NCBI GenBank assembly: GCA_004323695.1
Contig: SCRU01000019.1
Coordinates: 1-62,718 of the forward strand
From: Burkholderiaceae bacterium
GTDB lineage: Bacteria > Pseudomonadota > Gammaproteobacteria > Burkholderiales > Burkholderiaceae_C
Reading direction: 5' to 3'
DNA: 62,718 nt
In this document: positions 28,503 through 37,765 of the stretch, in pieces
Layout of the letters: every line of letters starts with the position of its first letter
How positions within the stretch are numbered: position 1 is the first letter of the stretch
Made by a program: the position numbers and the translations under genes
The notes under the pieces: generated by a model
Database searches by the model: none
The model's input: only the letters and a program-made list of their open reading frames with translations
Told to the model about the DNA's origin: nothing

Positions 28503-29657
28503 TCAGCGGACTACAGCCTGTTTCGGCCACAAAACCCAAAGCCTGAGCGGCTGTTTGAGTCGCCCCGCCAGTTCCCCAGCCTGCGGCCCCGAGCCGGCAA
28601 AGTAATCGGCGCGCACCGCACCCACGATGGCGGTCCCCGTGTCCTGCGCCAGCACCAGCCGCTGCAGGTTCACGAGCGGGCCGCTGGAGGCGAGCCAGAC
28701 CGGCGTGCCATAGGGAATGCTGGAGGCATCCACCGCGATGGATCGCCCCGGTGTCAGCGCCACGCCCTGCGCGCCGCGCGGGCCGAAGGCGGCGTCCAGC
28801 GGCGACAGCGGCTCCTCCCGGAAGAATACGACGCGCGGGTTGCTCCACAAAAGGTCGTTCACACGCTGCGGGTTCTGCGCGAGCCAGGCACGGATGCCGG
28901 GCCAGGTGGCATCGCGCGTGGCGCCCTGGTCCAGCAGCCAGCGCCCCACGCTCTTGTAGGGCTGGTCGTTGGTGCCGGCAAACGACAGCCGCACCAGATG
29001 CTGGCTGCCGTCGGGCTCGGTCATGCGCAGCCGGCCCGACCCCTGGATCTGCAGAATCAGCGCGTCGATAGGGCTTGTCAGGTACGCAATCTCGTGTCCG
29101 CGCAGCGCCGCCCGGGCTTCGGGCAGCGTATCGATTTGCTGACGGGTGTACCAGGGTCGGCCTGAACGCAGGCCCGCCGGCGGACTGTACAGCGGCACGC
29201 TGTAACCGGGGCGCGGGACGCGCGAGGCGTCGAACAGCGGTTCGTAGTAGCCGGTGAGCAGCCCGCCTGCGGGCGCACCCGACGCGGGTTCGACCCGGTA
29301 CGGCTGCAGGTGCTGCATCATCCAGGCGCGCTGCTCCTCGCCCGTAGCGATGGAGAGGCGGCGCACGTCGCCGCACAGCGGCGCAAACACCGGGCCCGGG
29401 CGCTCGCAGCTCTTGATCCAGGCGTTCCAGGCCTCGTACAGCGAGTCCTGTGCAAAGCCCGGCAACGCGGCCCAGCGCACCGGCACCCAGCGGCTGATAC
29501 CGTGTTGCAGGGCAGGCGGCAGCGGACCGTTGTCGCCGGGCAGGGCAGCAGGCACTTCGGCGGGCGGCGGCGACGGCGCGCTGGCGCAGCCCCACAGCAT
29601 CCCTACAATCAACGCACTGGCGACACAGCGCCAGATTCGCCACGGGAGTCGATACAT
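28503..29657 (-). CDS. mltA: Membrane-bound lytic murein transglycosylase A
   Basis: This 384-aa lipoprotein has a lipobox around LWGC (residues about 20-23). It cleaves peptidoglycan glycan strands with formation of 1,6-anhydroMurNAc. The MltA domain shows GLLTGYYEPLFDASRVP, the segment DALILQIQGSGRLRM and AFAGTNDQPYKSVGRWLLDQG. The C-terminal 3D domain (GTPVWLASSGP ... AQDTGTAIVGAVRADYFAG) carries the catalytic Asp. The chosen ATG at 29657 gives the short signal; the frame extends much further upstream without homology. The ATG sits in CATG, where a plus-strand small ORF also starts. Confidence 0.93.
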   Translation of the reverse strand: MYRLPWRIWRCVASALIVGMLWGCASAPSPPPAEVPAALPGDNGPLPPALQHGISRWVPVRWAALPGFAQDSLYEAWNAWIKSCERPGPVFAPLCGDVRRLSIATGEEQRAWMMQHLQPYRVEPASGAPAGGLLTGYYEPLFDASRVPRPGYSVPLYSPPAGLRSGRPWYTRQQIDTLPEARAALRGHEIAYLTSPIDALILQIQGSGRLRMTEPDGSQHLVRLSFAGTNDQPYKSVGRWLLDQGATRDATWPGIRAWLAQNPQRVNDLLWSNPRVVFFREEPLSPLDAAFGPRGAQGVALTPGRSIAVDASSIPYGTPVWLASSGPLVNLQRLVLAQDTGTAIVGAVRADYFAGSGPQAGELAGRLKQPLRLWVLWPKQAVVR

Positions 29658-29853
29658 GATCTGGTTTCTCCTGGAGTCGCTGGGCGCGCTGGCGCTGCTC
29701 GTGCTGATCGTCTGGTGGACCATGTTCTCGGGCCGCCGGCACGGCGAACTGGTGCAGGCCGAAGCGGCTCCGCTCAATCCGCCGGATGCCGTTGAATCAG
29801 AACTAAACAGGCCGCAATCCCTTTCCCACAAAGAAAACAAAGCTATATTTTGA
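29656..29853 (+). CDS. Small single-pass membrane protein, start codon overlapping mltA start
   Basis: A 65-codon frame begins MIWFLLESLGALALLVLIVWWTMFSGRRHGE: one strongly hydrophobic helix followed by basic residues, the layout of a real small membrane protein with its C-terminus in the cytoplasm. From memory, similar 60-80 aa proteins are annotated near mltA in related bacteria. Its ATG (29656-29658) overlaps the mltA ATG on the other strand in the tetranucleotide CATG. The last about 15 codons run into an AT-rich dispersed repeat, which supplies the stop. No Shine-Dalgarno is obvious, because upstream bases code for the mltA signal peptide only after the start. Confidence 0.5.
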   Translation: MIWFLLESLGALALLVLIVWWTMFSGRRHGELVQAEAAPLNPPDAVESELNRPQSLSHKENKAIF

Positions 29854-29885
29854 ATAGCGTATCGGATATTCGATAGCACACCGGA
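29800..29885. repeat. AT-rich dispersed repeat, intergenic
   Basis: The stretch contains GGCCGCAATCCCTTT, AAAACAAAGCTATATTTTGA, ATAGCG and a second GATAGC block. These are modules like those in the patches inside the first PglL gene and upstream of the SDR gene. It forms the end of the small membrane-protein ORF. Confidence 0.4.
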
Positions 29886-29935
29886 TTCCGGCCGGGCTGG
29901 TCGCCAGCCGTCACGCCACGGGATCGGCAGCGCGG

Positions 29936-30763
29936 TCACAGGACCCGATGCTCCAGCGCGGGCAATTGCCGGCGCGCCATCTCGAGCCGGGCCACATCGA
30001 AGTCGGCCAGCACCACGCCGGCGCCCTCGTCGCGCTGCGCAAGCACCGTGCCCCACGGGTCCACCAGCATCGAATGACCCCAGGTGCGGCGCCCGTTCTC
30101 GTGCAGGCCACCCTGCGCGGGCGCCGCCAGGTATGCGAGATTCTCGATGGCACGGGCGCGCAGCAGCACCTCCCAATGCGCCTGGCCCGTGGTGTGGGTG
30201 AAGGCGCTGGGCACCAGCAGCAGCTCCGCGCCGCGTGCGGCGCCGGCACGGTACAGCTCGGGAAAGCGCAGGTCATAGCAAACACTCAGGGCCACGCGCC
30301 AGCGGTGGCCGTCGCGCGAGGGCAGGTCGAACAGCACGGGCTCGCGGCCGGGTTCCAGCACGCGCGCCTCGTCGTAACGCTCCTGTCCGTTGTCGAAGCG
30401 AAACAGGTGCATCTTGTCATAGCGCGCCACGCAATCCCCGGCGGGCGTGAACACCAGCGCGCTGTTGCGCACGCGGGCCGGATCGGGCGTGGCCAGCGGC
30501 AGCGTGCCGCCCACGATCCACAGTCCGAGTTCGCGCGCCGTATCGGCCAGAAACTGCTGGATCGGGCCGCCGCGGGTGCCGTGATCAAAGACTTCCTGCA
30601 ACGCCAGCTTGTCGGTATCGCGGCGGCCCAGCAGGCAGAAATACTCCGGCAGCGCGGCCAGCTCGGCGCCGGCGCGCGCCGCCTCGGCCAGCAGCGCGTG
30701 GGCCTGGCGCAGGTTCGCGTCGGCGCTCGTGCCCGACACCATCTGGATGGCGGCGACTTTCAT
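29936..30763 (-). CDS. Carbon-nitrogen hydrolase, nitrilase superfamily (Nit2/omega-amidase-like)
   Basis: This 275-aa cytoplasmic amidase has the Glu-Lys-Cys triad visible at Glu40 (ALPEYF), Lys117 (YDKMHLF) and Cys162 (VCYDLRFPEL). Close relatives include deaminated-glutathione amidase (YbeM/Nit1) and omega-amidase (Nit2); the sequence cannot separate these by eye. The ATG at 30763 overlaps the stop codon of the YhdP-like gene (ATGA), so translation is coupled. The gene pair is conserved in related bacteria by recall. Confidence 0.92.
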   Translation of the reverse strand: MKVAAIQMVSGTSADANLRQAHALLAEAARAGAELAALPEYFCLLGRRDTDKLALQEVFDHGTRGGPIQQFLADTARELGLWIVGGTLPLATPDPARVRNSALVFTPAGDCVARYDKMHLFRFDNGQERYDEARVLEPGREPVLFDLPSRDGHRWRVALSVCYDLRFPELYRAGAARGAELLLVPSAFTHTTGQAHWEVLLRARAIENLAYLAAPAQGGLHENGRRTWGHSMLVDPWGTVLAQRDEGAGVVLADFDVARLEMARRQLPALEHRVL

Positions 30764-33700
30764 GGCTTGGCTCCCGTCTTGTGCTCCACCTTGGTGATTT
30801 TCGGGTCGCTCCAGGTTCCGTCGATCTGGAACTGCTGGGTTGCAGCCTCCATCAGCGGACGGCGCAGGAAATATTGCGCCAGAAAACTGCCCAGGCCCAC
30901 CGCGGGGTTGATCACGGTGGCGATCAGGGAGGCCGTGCCGGCATTCAGCTCGGGCACCACCACCACGCGGATGCTTTGCGTCTCGCGCGCCAGATCGGCG
31001 TGGCCGTCCATCAGCACGGCGGCGCTCACGCCCTTCATCTGCAGGTTGTTGGTGGCGGCGATGCCATGCCGGATCTTCACGTCGCCGCGCACAAAGTCGA
31101 ACGCGAAACCCTCGCTGAACACATCGCTGAAATTCAGCGCGAGGCGCCGCGGCAGCGCCTGCAGGCTGAGCACGCCCAGCAGCTTGGCCAGACCCGGGTC
31201 GGCCTTGAGGAACTGTCCGCTCTCGATGTTCACGTTGAACTGCCCGGCCATCGTCGGGTAGTCCAGCGTGAACGGCGAGCCGGTCCACGCCACCTGCCCC
31301 TGCATCACGCCCTTGCCGCCGCGGATCACGCCCTTCATGCCGAAACGCGTCAGCAGCGCGCCCGAGTCGTTGATGTCGAGCTTGAAGTTCAGCGTGGTGC
31401 GGCGCGGCTCGGGGGCGTCCGCCGCAGTGGCCGCGCCCCCTGTGGCCGCCTCCTGCGCATTCGGCGCGGCCCAGTTGCCGGTCGCGGTGAAGGTGGCCTC
31501 GGGCTCGGTGATGGTGAGCTTGTTGAGCTTCCATTCCACAATACCGCCCTCGCGCGCCACCGCCTTGGGCCCGCGGTTCACCGCGTCGATCTCGACCCTT
31601 CCGAGCTGCTTGCCCTTGAGTTCGAAATTCTCCACCACGATGTCCAGCGCCGGAACCCGGTCGGACGGCTTCTCGAGGATCTGCTCGACCTTGCTGGTGG
31701 AGCTGGCAGGAATGTTCAGGCGCGCCAGCCGCGCGTAGATGCGCCCCGGGCCGGTACCCGCCGGCTCGCGGTACTCGGCGTAACCATCGAGCTCGTCGGC
31801 ATCCAGGTTGGCGCGCCAGGTGCGGCCCTCGCGCGAGGCGCCGATCACCAGGTTGTGCAGTGTGCGTCCCTGCACCGTCAACTGGCGCGCGCGCAGCGCC
31901 AGCACCGTGGGCAGGTAGCCGGCGGCTCCGACGGGTCTGGCGGCCGCGGATTCGACCGATTCATGGGGCGCGGTGGCGTCGGGTGCAGTGCCGGCAGTTG
32001 CGGTGGACAAAGCCCCAGCGGAGGCAGGGGGTGCGGCGGGCGCGGTGGAGGCGTCGCCAGCGGCGCCCGCCAACACCGCCTGCCAGGCATCCACGTCGAG
32101 CCGATCGAGGCTGACATTGGCCACCACGCCGGACTCGGGCAGCGACGGCTGCTCGCCCTCGCCCAGACCGACGGCAATGGCGCCGCGCACAACCCGCGCC
32201 TGCGCGCCGGACACGTCGCGCACATAGCTGGCGGACGCGATGCCCCCGAGCTGCAGGCTCAGCTGGTCCTGCGCCGGCACGCCGGCCGCGCCCGGCAGAC
32301 GCCGGCTCTCCAGGCGCAGCGGCAGCGCGGCGCCCGCGCTCTTGTCCAGCGGAGCCGGCAGGTTCAGCCCGAGTCCCTGCAGCGTGCTCGTCACCAGCAG
32401 ATCGGGCACGCCCTTGCGAATGCGCAGCACCGCGGCATAGCTGGTGCCGCCCGTGGCATTTTGCGCGAGCCGCGCGAGGTCGCCCAACTCGCGCGCCTGC
32501 TGCACGGCCAGCGCCGTGATGCTGCCCTCGGCCTTGATCACGATGGGTGAGTCTGTTTGCCCGGCGCCGGGCGCCTGCATGCCGCCCGCGACCCGGATGT
32601 CGCCGCCGAGCAGGCGCGCCTGCCCGCCCTGGATCGCGAACCCGCGTTCGGTGAAGCTGACCACGCCGCGCGCCTGGCCCAGCAGCGGCGTGTCGGGCGA
32701 GATTTGCAGATCGTTGCCATCCAGTGTCACGCTGCCCAGCACCCTGGATTTGGCGGGATCGTGAATCGGCAGCTCCAGGTGCAACTTGAGATCGGCGGCG
32801 CCGCTGGCGCTGGCCCGGGTCAAGGCCTGCCCGGTGATGGCATCCAGCGGCGAGCCCGCCACGAAACCCAGCATGTCCTTCAAGGGGCCCCGGGTATGGG
32901 CGTCCACCTGCACGACGGGCGCATGCGCGAGGTCGGCGATCTGCGCGTCGGCCGCGGCCAGCGGCAAGCCGCTCGCGCCGGCAAAGCGGCCCGTGGCGTT
33001 CTTGATCTGCATCGCCTCGCGATCGAACACCAGCCCGGCCGAGAGATGCGTGAGCGCGGGCCAGGGTTTTTCACCCGCTGCCTGCAACTGGCGCGGCATG
33101 AATGCGAACGTGGTGTCCTGCAGGTTCGCGGCAATGTGAAACTCCCCCTGCTTGGGGTTCGTGAACGGAAGTTGGTGCAGATCGCCCTTGACGAGGAAGG
33201 TGACATTGCTCGCGCTGCCGCCACGCACCGCATCGCGCACATAGTCGCGCACCGACGCCGGCAGCACCAGCGGCAGGTAGCGGTACACGCGCGCGGCCTG
33301 CGCGCGCGCCAGGCTCCCCTGCAGGTCCAGCACGCCGGGGAAACGCGCATGCCCAGGCGAGGTCGCGGGGTCGCTGGTTTTCCAGTTGAGCTGCAATTCG
33401 CCCTGCGCGTCCGCGTTGGAGAATTTCACATTCGTGAGCTGCGCCGCGATCCGCTTGCCATCGATTTGCCAACGCAGATTTGCCGCCAGCTGGTCCAGCG
33501 GCACCACCGGATCCTCGAACACGCCGGGCAGTGTCAGCGCGCCAGCCTGAACGGTGATCTGCGCCTTGCCGCCCGCCTGATTCAGGTCGAAGTCCACCGT
33601 CGCCCCGCGAATCCCGGGCCGGCCCACCGGCACGTGCGCGGGCTGGCCGGACGCGCTGGCGGACGGGTCTGGTGCGGACACGCCGGACTGGGCCGCAATC

Positions 33701-34974
33701 TCCAGTTGCTGCACCCGCCCGCGCGCGCTGAATTTGACTGGAGCCTGCAACGGTCCCTGCCAGCTTGCCTGCAACTGCTGTACCAGGCCCTTGGGGGCGT
33801 AGGCGGCCAGCGTCGCATGCGCGGCCGGGCCGAGGGGCAGGCGACCGGCCACCTGCGCCAGCGCCGCCAGGTCCAGCTTGTCCGCGCTGAGCTGGCCCTG
33901 CGGTGGCGCGTGTCCCAGGGCCTGCGTGTAGATCAGCGTGATATTGTCGCCGGGCCAATGCAGACCGTCGGGCGTGGAGAACTGCAGGCCGTGCGTGGAG
34001 CACTCGAACCCGGTCGCAAGCCGGCGTCCCTGCAGCCGCCCGAGCACCGATTGCAGCGCCAGCGGTTGCGTCTGCGCCGGGAACGTCGCATCGAGCCTGG
34101 CCAGCGCCAGGTCGACGGTGGCGCCGCTGACGCGCCCGCTGCGCACATCGGCCCAGGCTCGCAGCGCGCCGTTGCCCTGGTGCAGCGTCACGCCAGGCAG
34201 ATCCACGTACTGCTGCAGCTGCGCCACGTCCACGCGCGCGAAGTCGCCGTACAGCTGTCCCGTCCATTGCTGCCACAGGCCGGCATGCACCGACAGCAGC
34301 GGCTGGTGCAGGCGCGCCATCAGCGTGAAGCGCTGCCCCCACGCCGGCGGCGGCGTGGCGTCGATGCGCAATGCGTGGCTGCGCGCCTGATTGCGCATCA
34401 CCAGGTCCACTTGCCGCAGCGCCAGCGGCGGCGCCCCGCGCTGCTCGTCGCTCCAGCGCAAGGTGCCGTCATGGATCACGAACTCGGCCTGCGAGAACAA
34501 CCAGTCGAGCGCGCCCGTGTCGTGGCGGGTTGCGCTGGAAAAATCCAGCCCGCCAACCAGGATTTTCCCGTCCGCGGTGCGCCGGATGTCGAGTTCCGGC
34601 TCATCGATGTACAGCTGCTCGAAACCCAGTTGCAGCACGGAGCGCGGTGACAGCGCGGCCAGCACCAGCGGCAGCCGCAGCGCGACGTGGCCCGCACTGT
34701 CGAGCAGGGTCACGTCGCGCAGCTGAAAAGAGGGGATCAGGCCGTTCGACTTCGCGCTGATGGCGCCGATGCGCACCGGCACGCCCAGCGCCCGGCTCGC
34801 CTGCGTTTCCAGCAGCGGGCGAAACTCATCGATTCGCGGCACAATCCAGAAGTGCAACCCGCCCCAGGCGAGCCCCAGCAACAGCCATGCCAGCAGCAGC
34901 AACCACAACACCCATTGCACCACCACGGAGGAGGCCCGCAGCAGCCGCGAGGGAGTGGGTGTCAGTTCATTCAT
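30760..34974 (-). CDS. YhdP family AsmA-like envelope protein
   Basis: This 1404-aa protein is anchored by one N-terminal TM (VVQWVLWLLLLAWLLLGLAWGGLHFWIVPRI, about 18-48), with the rest periplasmic. YhdP/AsmA-like proteins form long beta-rich bridges that carry phospholipids from inner to outer membrane. Recognisable parts are the N-terminal RPLLETQASRALGVPVRIGAI and the C-terminal FNVNIESGQFLKADPGLAKLLGVLSLQALPRRLALNFSDVFSEGFAFD. A Pro/Ala/Thr-rich low-complexity stretch lies near residues 960-1010. It is cotranscribed with the amidase and divergent from glnE, with only 25 bp between start codons. Confidence 0.9.
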   Translation of the reverse strand: MNELTPTPSRLLRASSVVVQWVLWLLLLAWLLLGLAWGGLHFWIVPRIDEFRPLLETQASRALGVPVRIGAISAKSNGLIPSFQLRDVTLLDSAGHVALRLPLVLAALSPRSVLQLGFEQLYIDEPELDIRRTADGKILVGGLDFSSATRHDTGALDWLFSQAEFVIHDGTLRWSDEQRGAPPLALRQVDLVMRNQARSHALRIDATPPPAWGQRFTLMARLHQPLLSVHAGLWQQWTGQLYGDFARVDVAQLQQYVDLPGVTLHQGNGALRAWADVRSGRVSGATVDLALARLDATFPAQTQPLALQSVLGRLQGRRLATGFECSTHGLQFSTPDGLHWPGDNITLIYTQALGHAPPQGQLSADKLDLAALAQVAGRLPLGPAAHATLAAYAPKGLVQQLQASWQGPLQAPVKFSARGRVQQLEIAAQSGVSAPDPSASASGQPAHVPVGRPGIRGATVDFDLNQAGGKAQITVQAGALTLPGVFEDPVVPLDQLAANLRWQIDGKRIAAQLTNVKFSNADAQGELQLNWKTSDPATSPGHARFPGVLDLQGSLARAQAARVYRYLPLVLPASVRDYVRDAVRGGSASNVTFLVKGDLHQLPFTNPKQGEFHIAANLQDTTFAFMPRQLQAAGEKPWPALTHLSAGLVFDREAMQIKNATGRFAGASGLPLAAADAQIADLAHAPVVQVDAHTRGPLKDMLGFVAGSPLDAITGQALTRASASGAADLKLHLELPIHDPAKSRVLGSVTLDGNDLQISPDTPLLGQARGVVSFTERGFAIQGGQARLLGGDIRVAGGMQAPGAGQTDSPIVIKAEGSITALAVQQARELGDLARLAQNATGGTSYAAVLRIRKGVPDLLVTSTLQGLGLNLPAPLDKSAGAALPLRLESRRLPGAAGVPAQDQLSLQLGGIASASYVRDVSGAQARVVRGAIAVGLGEGEQPSLPESGVVANVSLDRLDVDAWQAVLAGAAGDASTAPAAPPASAGALSTATAGTAPDATAPHESVESAAARPVGAAGYLPTVLALRARQLTVQGRTLHNLVIGASREGRTWRANLDADELDGYAEYREPAGTGPGRIYARLARLNIPASSTSKVEQILEKPSDRVPALDIVVENFELKGKQLGRVEIDAVNRGPKAVAREGGIVEWKLNKLTITEPEATFTATGNWAAPNAQEAATGGAATAADAPEPRRTTLNFKLDINDSGALLTRFGMKGVIRGGKGVMQGQVAWTGSPFTLDYPTMAGQFNVNIESGQFLKADPGLAKLLGVLSLQALPRRLALNFSDVFSEGFAFDFVRGDVKIRHGIAATNNLQMKGVSAAVLMDGHADLARETQSIRVVVVPELNAGTASLIATVINPAVGLGSFLAQYFLRRPLMEAATQQFQIDGTWSDPKITKVEHKTGAKP

Positions 34975-34999
34975 CGGGCATCTGGATGTGGCAGGAATT

Positions 35000-37765
35000 A
35001 TGACCCGCGCCAGCGCCGTGGGTTCTGCGCCCGAGCGTGAAGTTTTGTTAAACGCCGGAACCGGCGCCGGCGCGCCGCTGTCGTCGCACTCGCGCCTGCT
35101 GCAGCGTCTGCAGCGGCGCTATGCGGCGCAATTGTCCCTGCTGGCGCCTGGCGCACCGGCACGCGCGGGGCTGCACGAGACGCTGGCGGCCCTGCGCGCC
35201 CAGGGCCTGGAGTGCGGCGCTGCGCTGCGCGTGCTGCGCCAACTGGTGCTGGAGCGCCTGATCACGCTGGACTGCGACCGGCAGGCGGCGCTGGATCTGG
35301 TGACCCGGGCCGTGACCGAGCTGGCCGAGGTGGCGCTCGATGCCGCATGCATCCAGGCCTTTGCGGAACTGGACGAGCGCCACGGCGCGCCGCTGGCGCC
35401 GGATGGCGGACGCGCCCAGATGTGGGTCGTGGGCATGGGCAAGCTGGGGGCGCGCGAGCTCAACGTGTCCAGCGACATCGACCTGATCTACGTGTACGAC
35501 CACGATGGCGACAGCGCCGGCGTGGAGCAGGGCCGCAACCGCATCTCGAACCACGAATATTTCGCCAAGGCGGTGAAGCGCATCTACGGCCTGATCGGCG
35601 AAACCACCGAACACGGCTTCGTGTTCCGGGTGGACCTGGCGCTGCGCCCGCATGGCAACTCCGGCCCGGCGGCAGTCTCGCTGGGCGCGCTGGAGGACTA
35701 TCTGCAGGCGCAGGGACGCGAGTGGGAGCGTTTTGCCTGGCTCAAGAGCCGCGTGGTCGCGCCGCTATCGGCCATCGAGAACCGATCCGCGCAGGCGCTG
35801 AGCGGCGTGGTGCTGCCCTTCGTGTTCCGCCGCTACCTGGACTACAACGTGTTCGACGCGCTGCGCCTGCTGCACCGGCAGATTCGTGACCATGCGGCCA
35901 AGCGCAGCGCCGGACGGCCCGAGCGCGCGAACGACGTGAAGCTGTCGCGCGGCGGCATCCGCGAGATCGAGTTCATCGTGCAACTGCTGCAGGTGGTGCG
36001 CGGCGGCCAGTTTCCCGAACTGCGCACGCGCCCCACGCTGGACGCGCTGCAGCGCGTGGCGCACGCGGGGCTGATGCCGCAGGCCACCGCCGACGCGCTG
36101 TCCGGCGCCTACGAGTTCCTGCGCCGCGTGGAGCATCGCATCCAGTACCTGGACGACCAGCAGACACACGTGCTGCCGACCAGCGACGACGACCTGGCCT
36201 GGATCGCGCGCACGCTGGGCTATGCCGATGCGCATCCGTTCCTGGCCGATCTGAACGCGCACCGCGAACTGGTCGCGCATGAGTTCGATACCTTGCTGGG
36301 CGGCGCCGGCGAACGCACCTGTCGCGGCTGCGGCGCGAAGGCGGCCACGCCCGAGCTGGAAGAACTGCTCGCGCAAATGCCCGAGCGCTTTCGCGAGCGC
36401 ATTCGCCAGTGGCAGGAAAATCCGCGGGTGCTGGCGCTGCGCGAAGAGTCGCGCGCGCGCCTGCTGCGCCTGCTGGAACGCACCACGCAGTGGCTTGCGC
36501 AGGGCGGCGTGAATGAAGAGGGGGCCCTGCGGCTGGCCGACTGGATCGAACCGCTGCTGCGCCGCGAGAGCTACCTGGCGCTGCTGCTGGAGCGCCCCGC
36601 CGTGCACGAGCGGCTGCTGCATCTGCTGGGCGCCGCGCGCTGGCCGGCGCGCTATCTGGTGCAACACCCCGGCGTGATCGACGAGCTGGCCAACGGCACC
36701 ATGCTGAACGAGCGCTTCGCGCCCGCCGAATTCGAGCACGAGCTCGAGCGGCGCCGCGCCGCGCTGGCGCGCACCAGGGAGGACGACGACGAGTCGCTGC
36801 TGAATCTGCTGCGCCGCGCGCATCATGCCGAGGTGTTCCGCACGCTGGCGCGCGACGTGGAGGGTCGCATCACGGTCGAGCAGGTGGCCGACGACCTGAG
36901 CGCGCTGGCCGACAGCGTGCTGCGCGTCACCACGCGCTGGTGCTGGCAGCGCCTGAGAAACCGGCACCGCGAGGAGCCGCTGTTCGCCGTCATCGGCTAC
37001 GGCAAGCTCGGCGGCAAGGAGCTGGGTTACGGCAGCGACCTGGACATCGTGTTCGTCTATGAGGACGCGGACGAACGCGCCCCGGAAGCCTACGCCGCGC
37101 TGGTGCGCAAGCTGATCAACTGGCTCAGCGTGAAGACCGGCGAGGGCGACCTGTTCGAGATCGACACCGCGCTGCGCCCGAACGGCAACTCGGGCCTGCT
37201 CGTTACCAGCTTCGAGGCCTACGCCAACTACCAGCAGCAGCGCGGCAGCAATACCGCCTGGACCTGGGAGCACCAGGCCATGACACGGGCCCGATTCGTC
37301 ATGGGCCCCGATCCGATGCAGGCGCGCTTCGACGCGGTGCGCGAGGCCGTCATCACGGCGCCGCGCGATGCCGCCGCGCTGCGCACGGAGATCGTGGCGA
37401 TGCGCGACAAGGTGCGCGCCGCCCGGCCCGTGAAAGGCGAGCGCTTCGACGTCAAACACAGCACCGGCGGCATGGTGGATGCCGAATTCGCCGTGCAGTT
37501 TCTGGTGCTGTCGCAGTCCCACCGGCACCCCGAACTGCGCCCGAACGTGGGCAACATCGCGCTGATACAGCGTGCCCAGGGCTGCGGCCTACCGCGAACT
37601 GCGCCGGGTGCAGCACCGCGCGCGGCTGAACGAAGAGCCGACCCAGGTCAGCCCCGGCGCGCTGGCCGCCGAGCGGGACGCGGTGCTGGCACTGTGGCGC
37701 GCGGTGTTCGGCTGAACACGCCGCAGGTTGAACCGGCACTGCCGGTTATGCTATTAGAGATATAG
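35000..37765 (+). CDS. glnE: Bifunctional glutamine synthetase adenylyltransferase/deadenylase, 3' end disrupted
   Basis: GlnE adenylylates and deadenylylates glutamine synthetase in response to PII. Two nucleotidyltransferase halves are intact: GMGKLGARELNVSSDIDLIYVYDHDGD (from about residue 144) and GYGKLGGKELGYGSDLDIVFVYEDAD (from about 664). After NVGNIALIQRAQGCGL (about residue 863) the expected C-terminal helices leave the frame. The familiar AYRELRRVQHRARLNEEP ... VLALWRAVFG is encoded in the next frame from 37584 to a stop at 37713-37715. About a dozen residues before AYRELRR are missing, so a deletion not divisible by three is likely. The listed end is that of the shifted frame, whose last about 59 residues have no homology. 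Activity is uncertain. Confidence 0.88.
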   Translation: MTRASAVGSAPEREVLLNAGTGAGAPLSSHSRLLQRLQRRYAAQLSLLAPGAPARAGLHETLAALRAQGLECGAALRVLRQLVLERLITLDCDRQAALDLVTRAVTELAEVALDAACIQAFAELDERHGAPLAPDGGRAQMWVVGMGKLGARELNVSSDIDLIYVYDHDGDSAGVEQGRNRISNHEYFAKAVKRIYGLIGETTEHGFVFRVDLALRPHGNSGPAAVSLGALEDYLQAQGREWERFAWLKSRVVAPLSAIENRSAQALSGVVLPFVFRRYLDYNVFDALRLLHRQIRDHAAKRSAGRPERANDVKLSRGGIREIEFIVQLLQVVRGGQFPELRTRPTLDALQRVAHAGLMPQATADALSGAYEFLRRVEHRIQYLDDQQTHVLPTSDDDLAWIARTLGYADAHPFLADLNAHRELVAHEFDTLLGGAGERTCRGCGAKAATPELEELLAQMPERFRERIRQWQENPRVLALREESRARLLRLLERTTQWLAQGGVNEEGALRLADWIEPLLRRESYLALLLERPAVHERLLHLLGAARWPARYLVQHPGVIDELANGTMLNERFAPAEFEHELERRRAALARTREDDDESLLNLLRRAHHAEVFRTLARDVEGRITVEQVADDLSALADSVLRVTTRWCWQRLRNRHREEPLFAVIGYGKLGGKELGYGSDLDIVFVYEDADERAPEAYAALVRKLINWLSVKTGEGDLFEIDTALRPNGNSGLLVTSFEAYANYQQQRGSNTAWTWEHQAMTRARFVMGPDPMQARFDAVREAVITAPRDAAALRTEIVAMRDKVRAARPVKGERFDVKHSTGGMVDAEFAVQFLVLSQSHRHPELRPNVGNIALIQRAQGCGLPRTAPGAAPRAAERRADPGQPRRAGRRAGRGAGTVARGVRLNTPQVEPALPVMLLEI

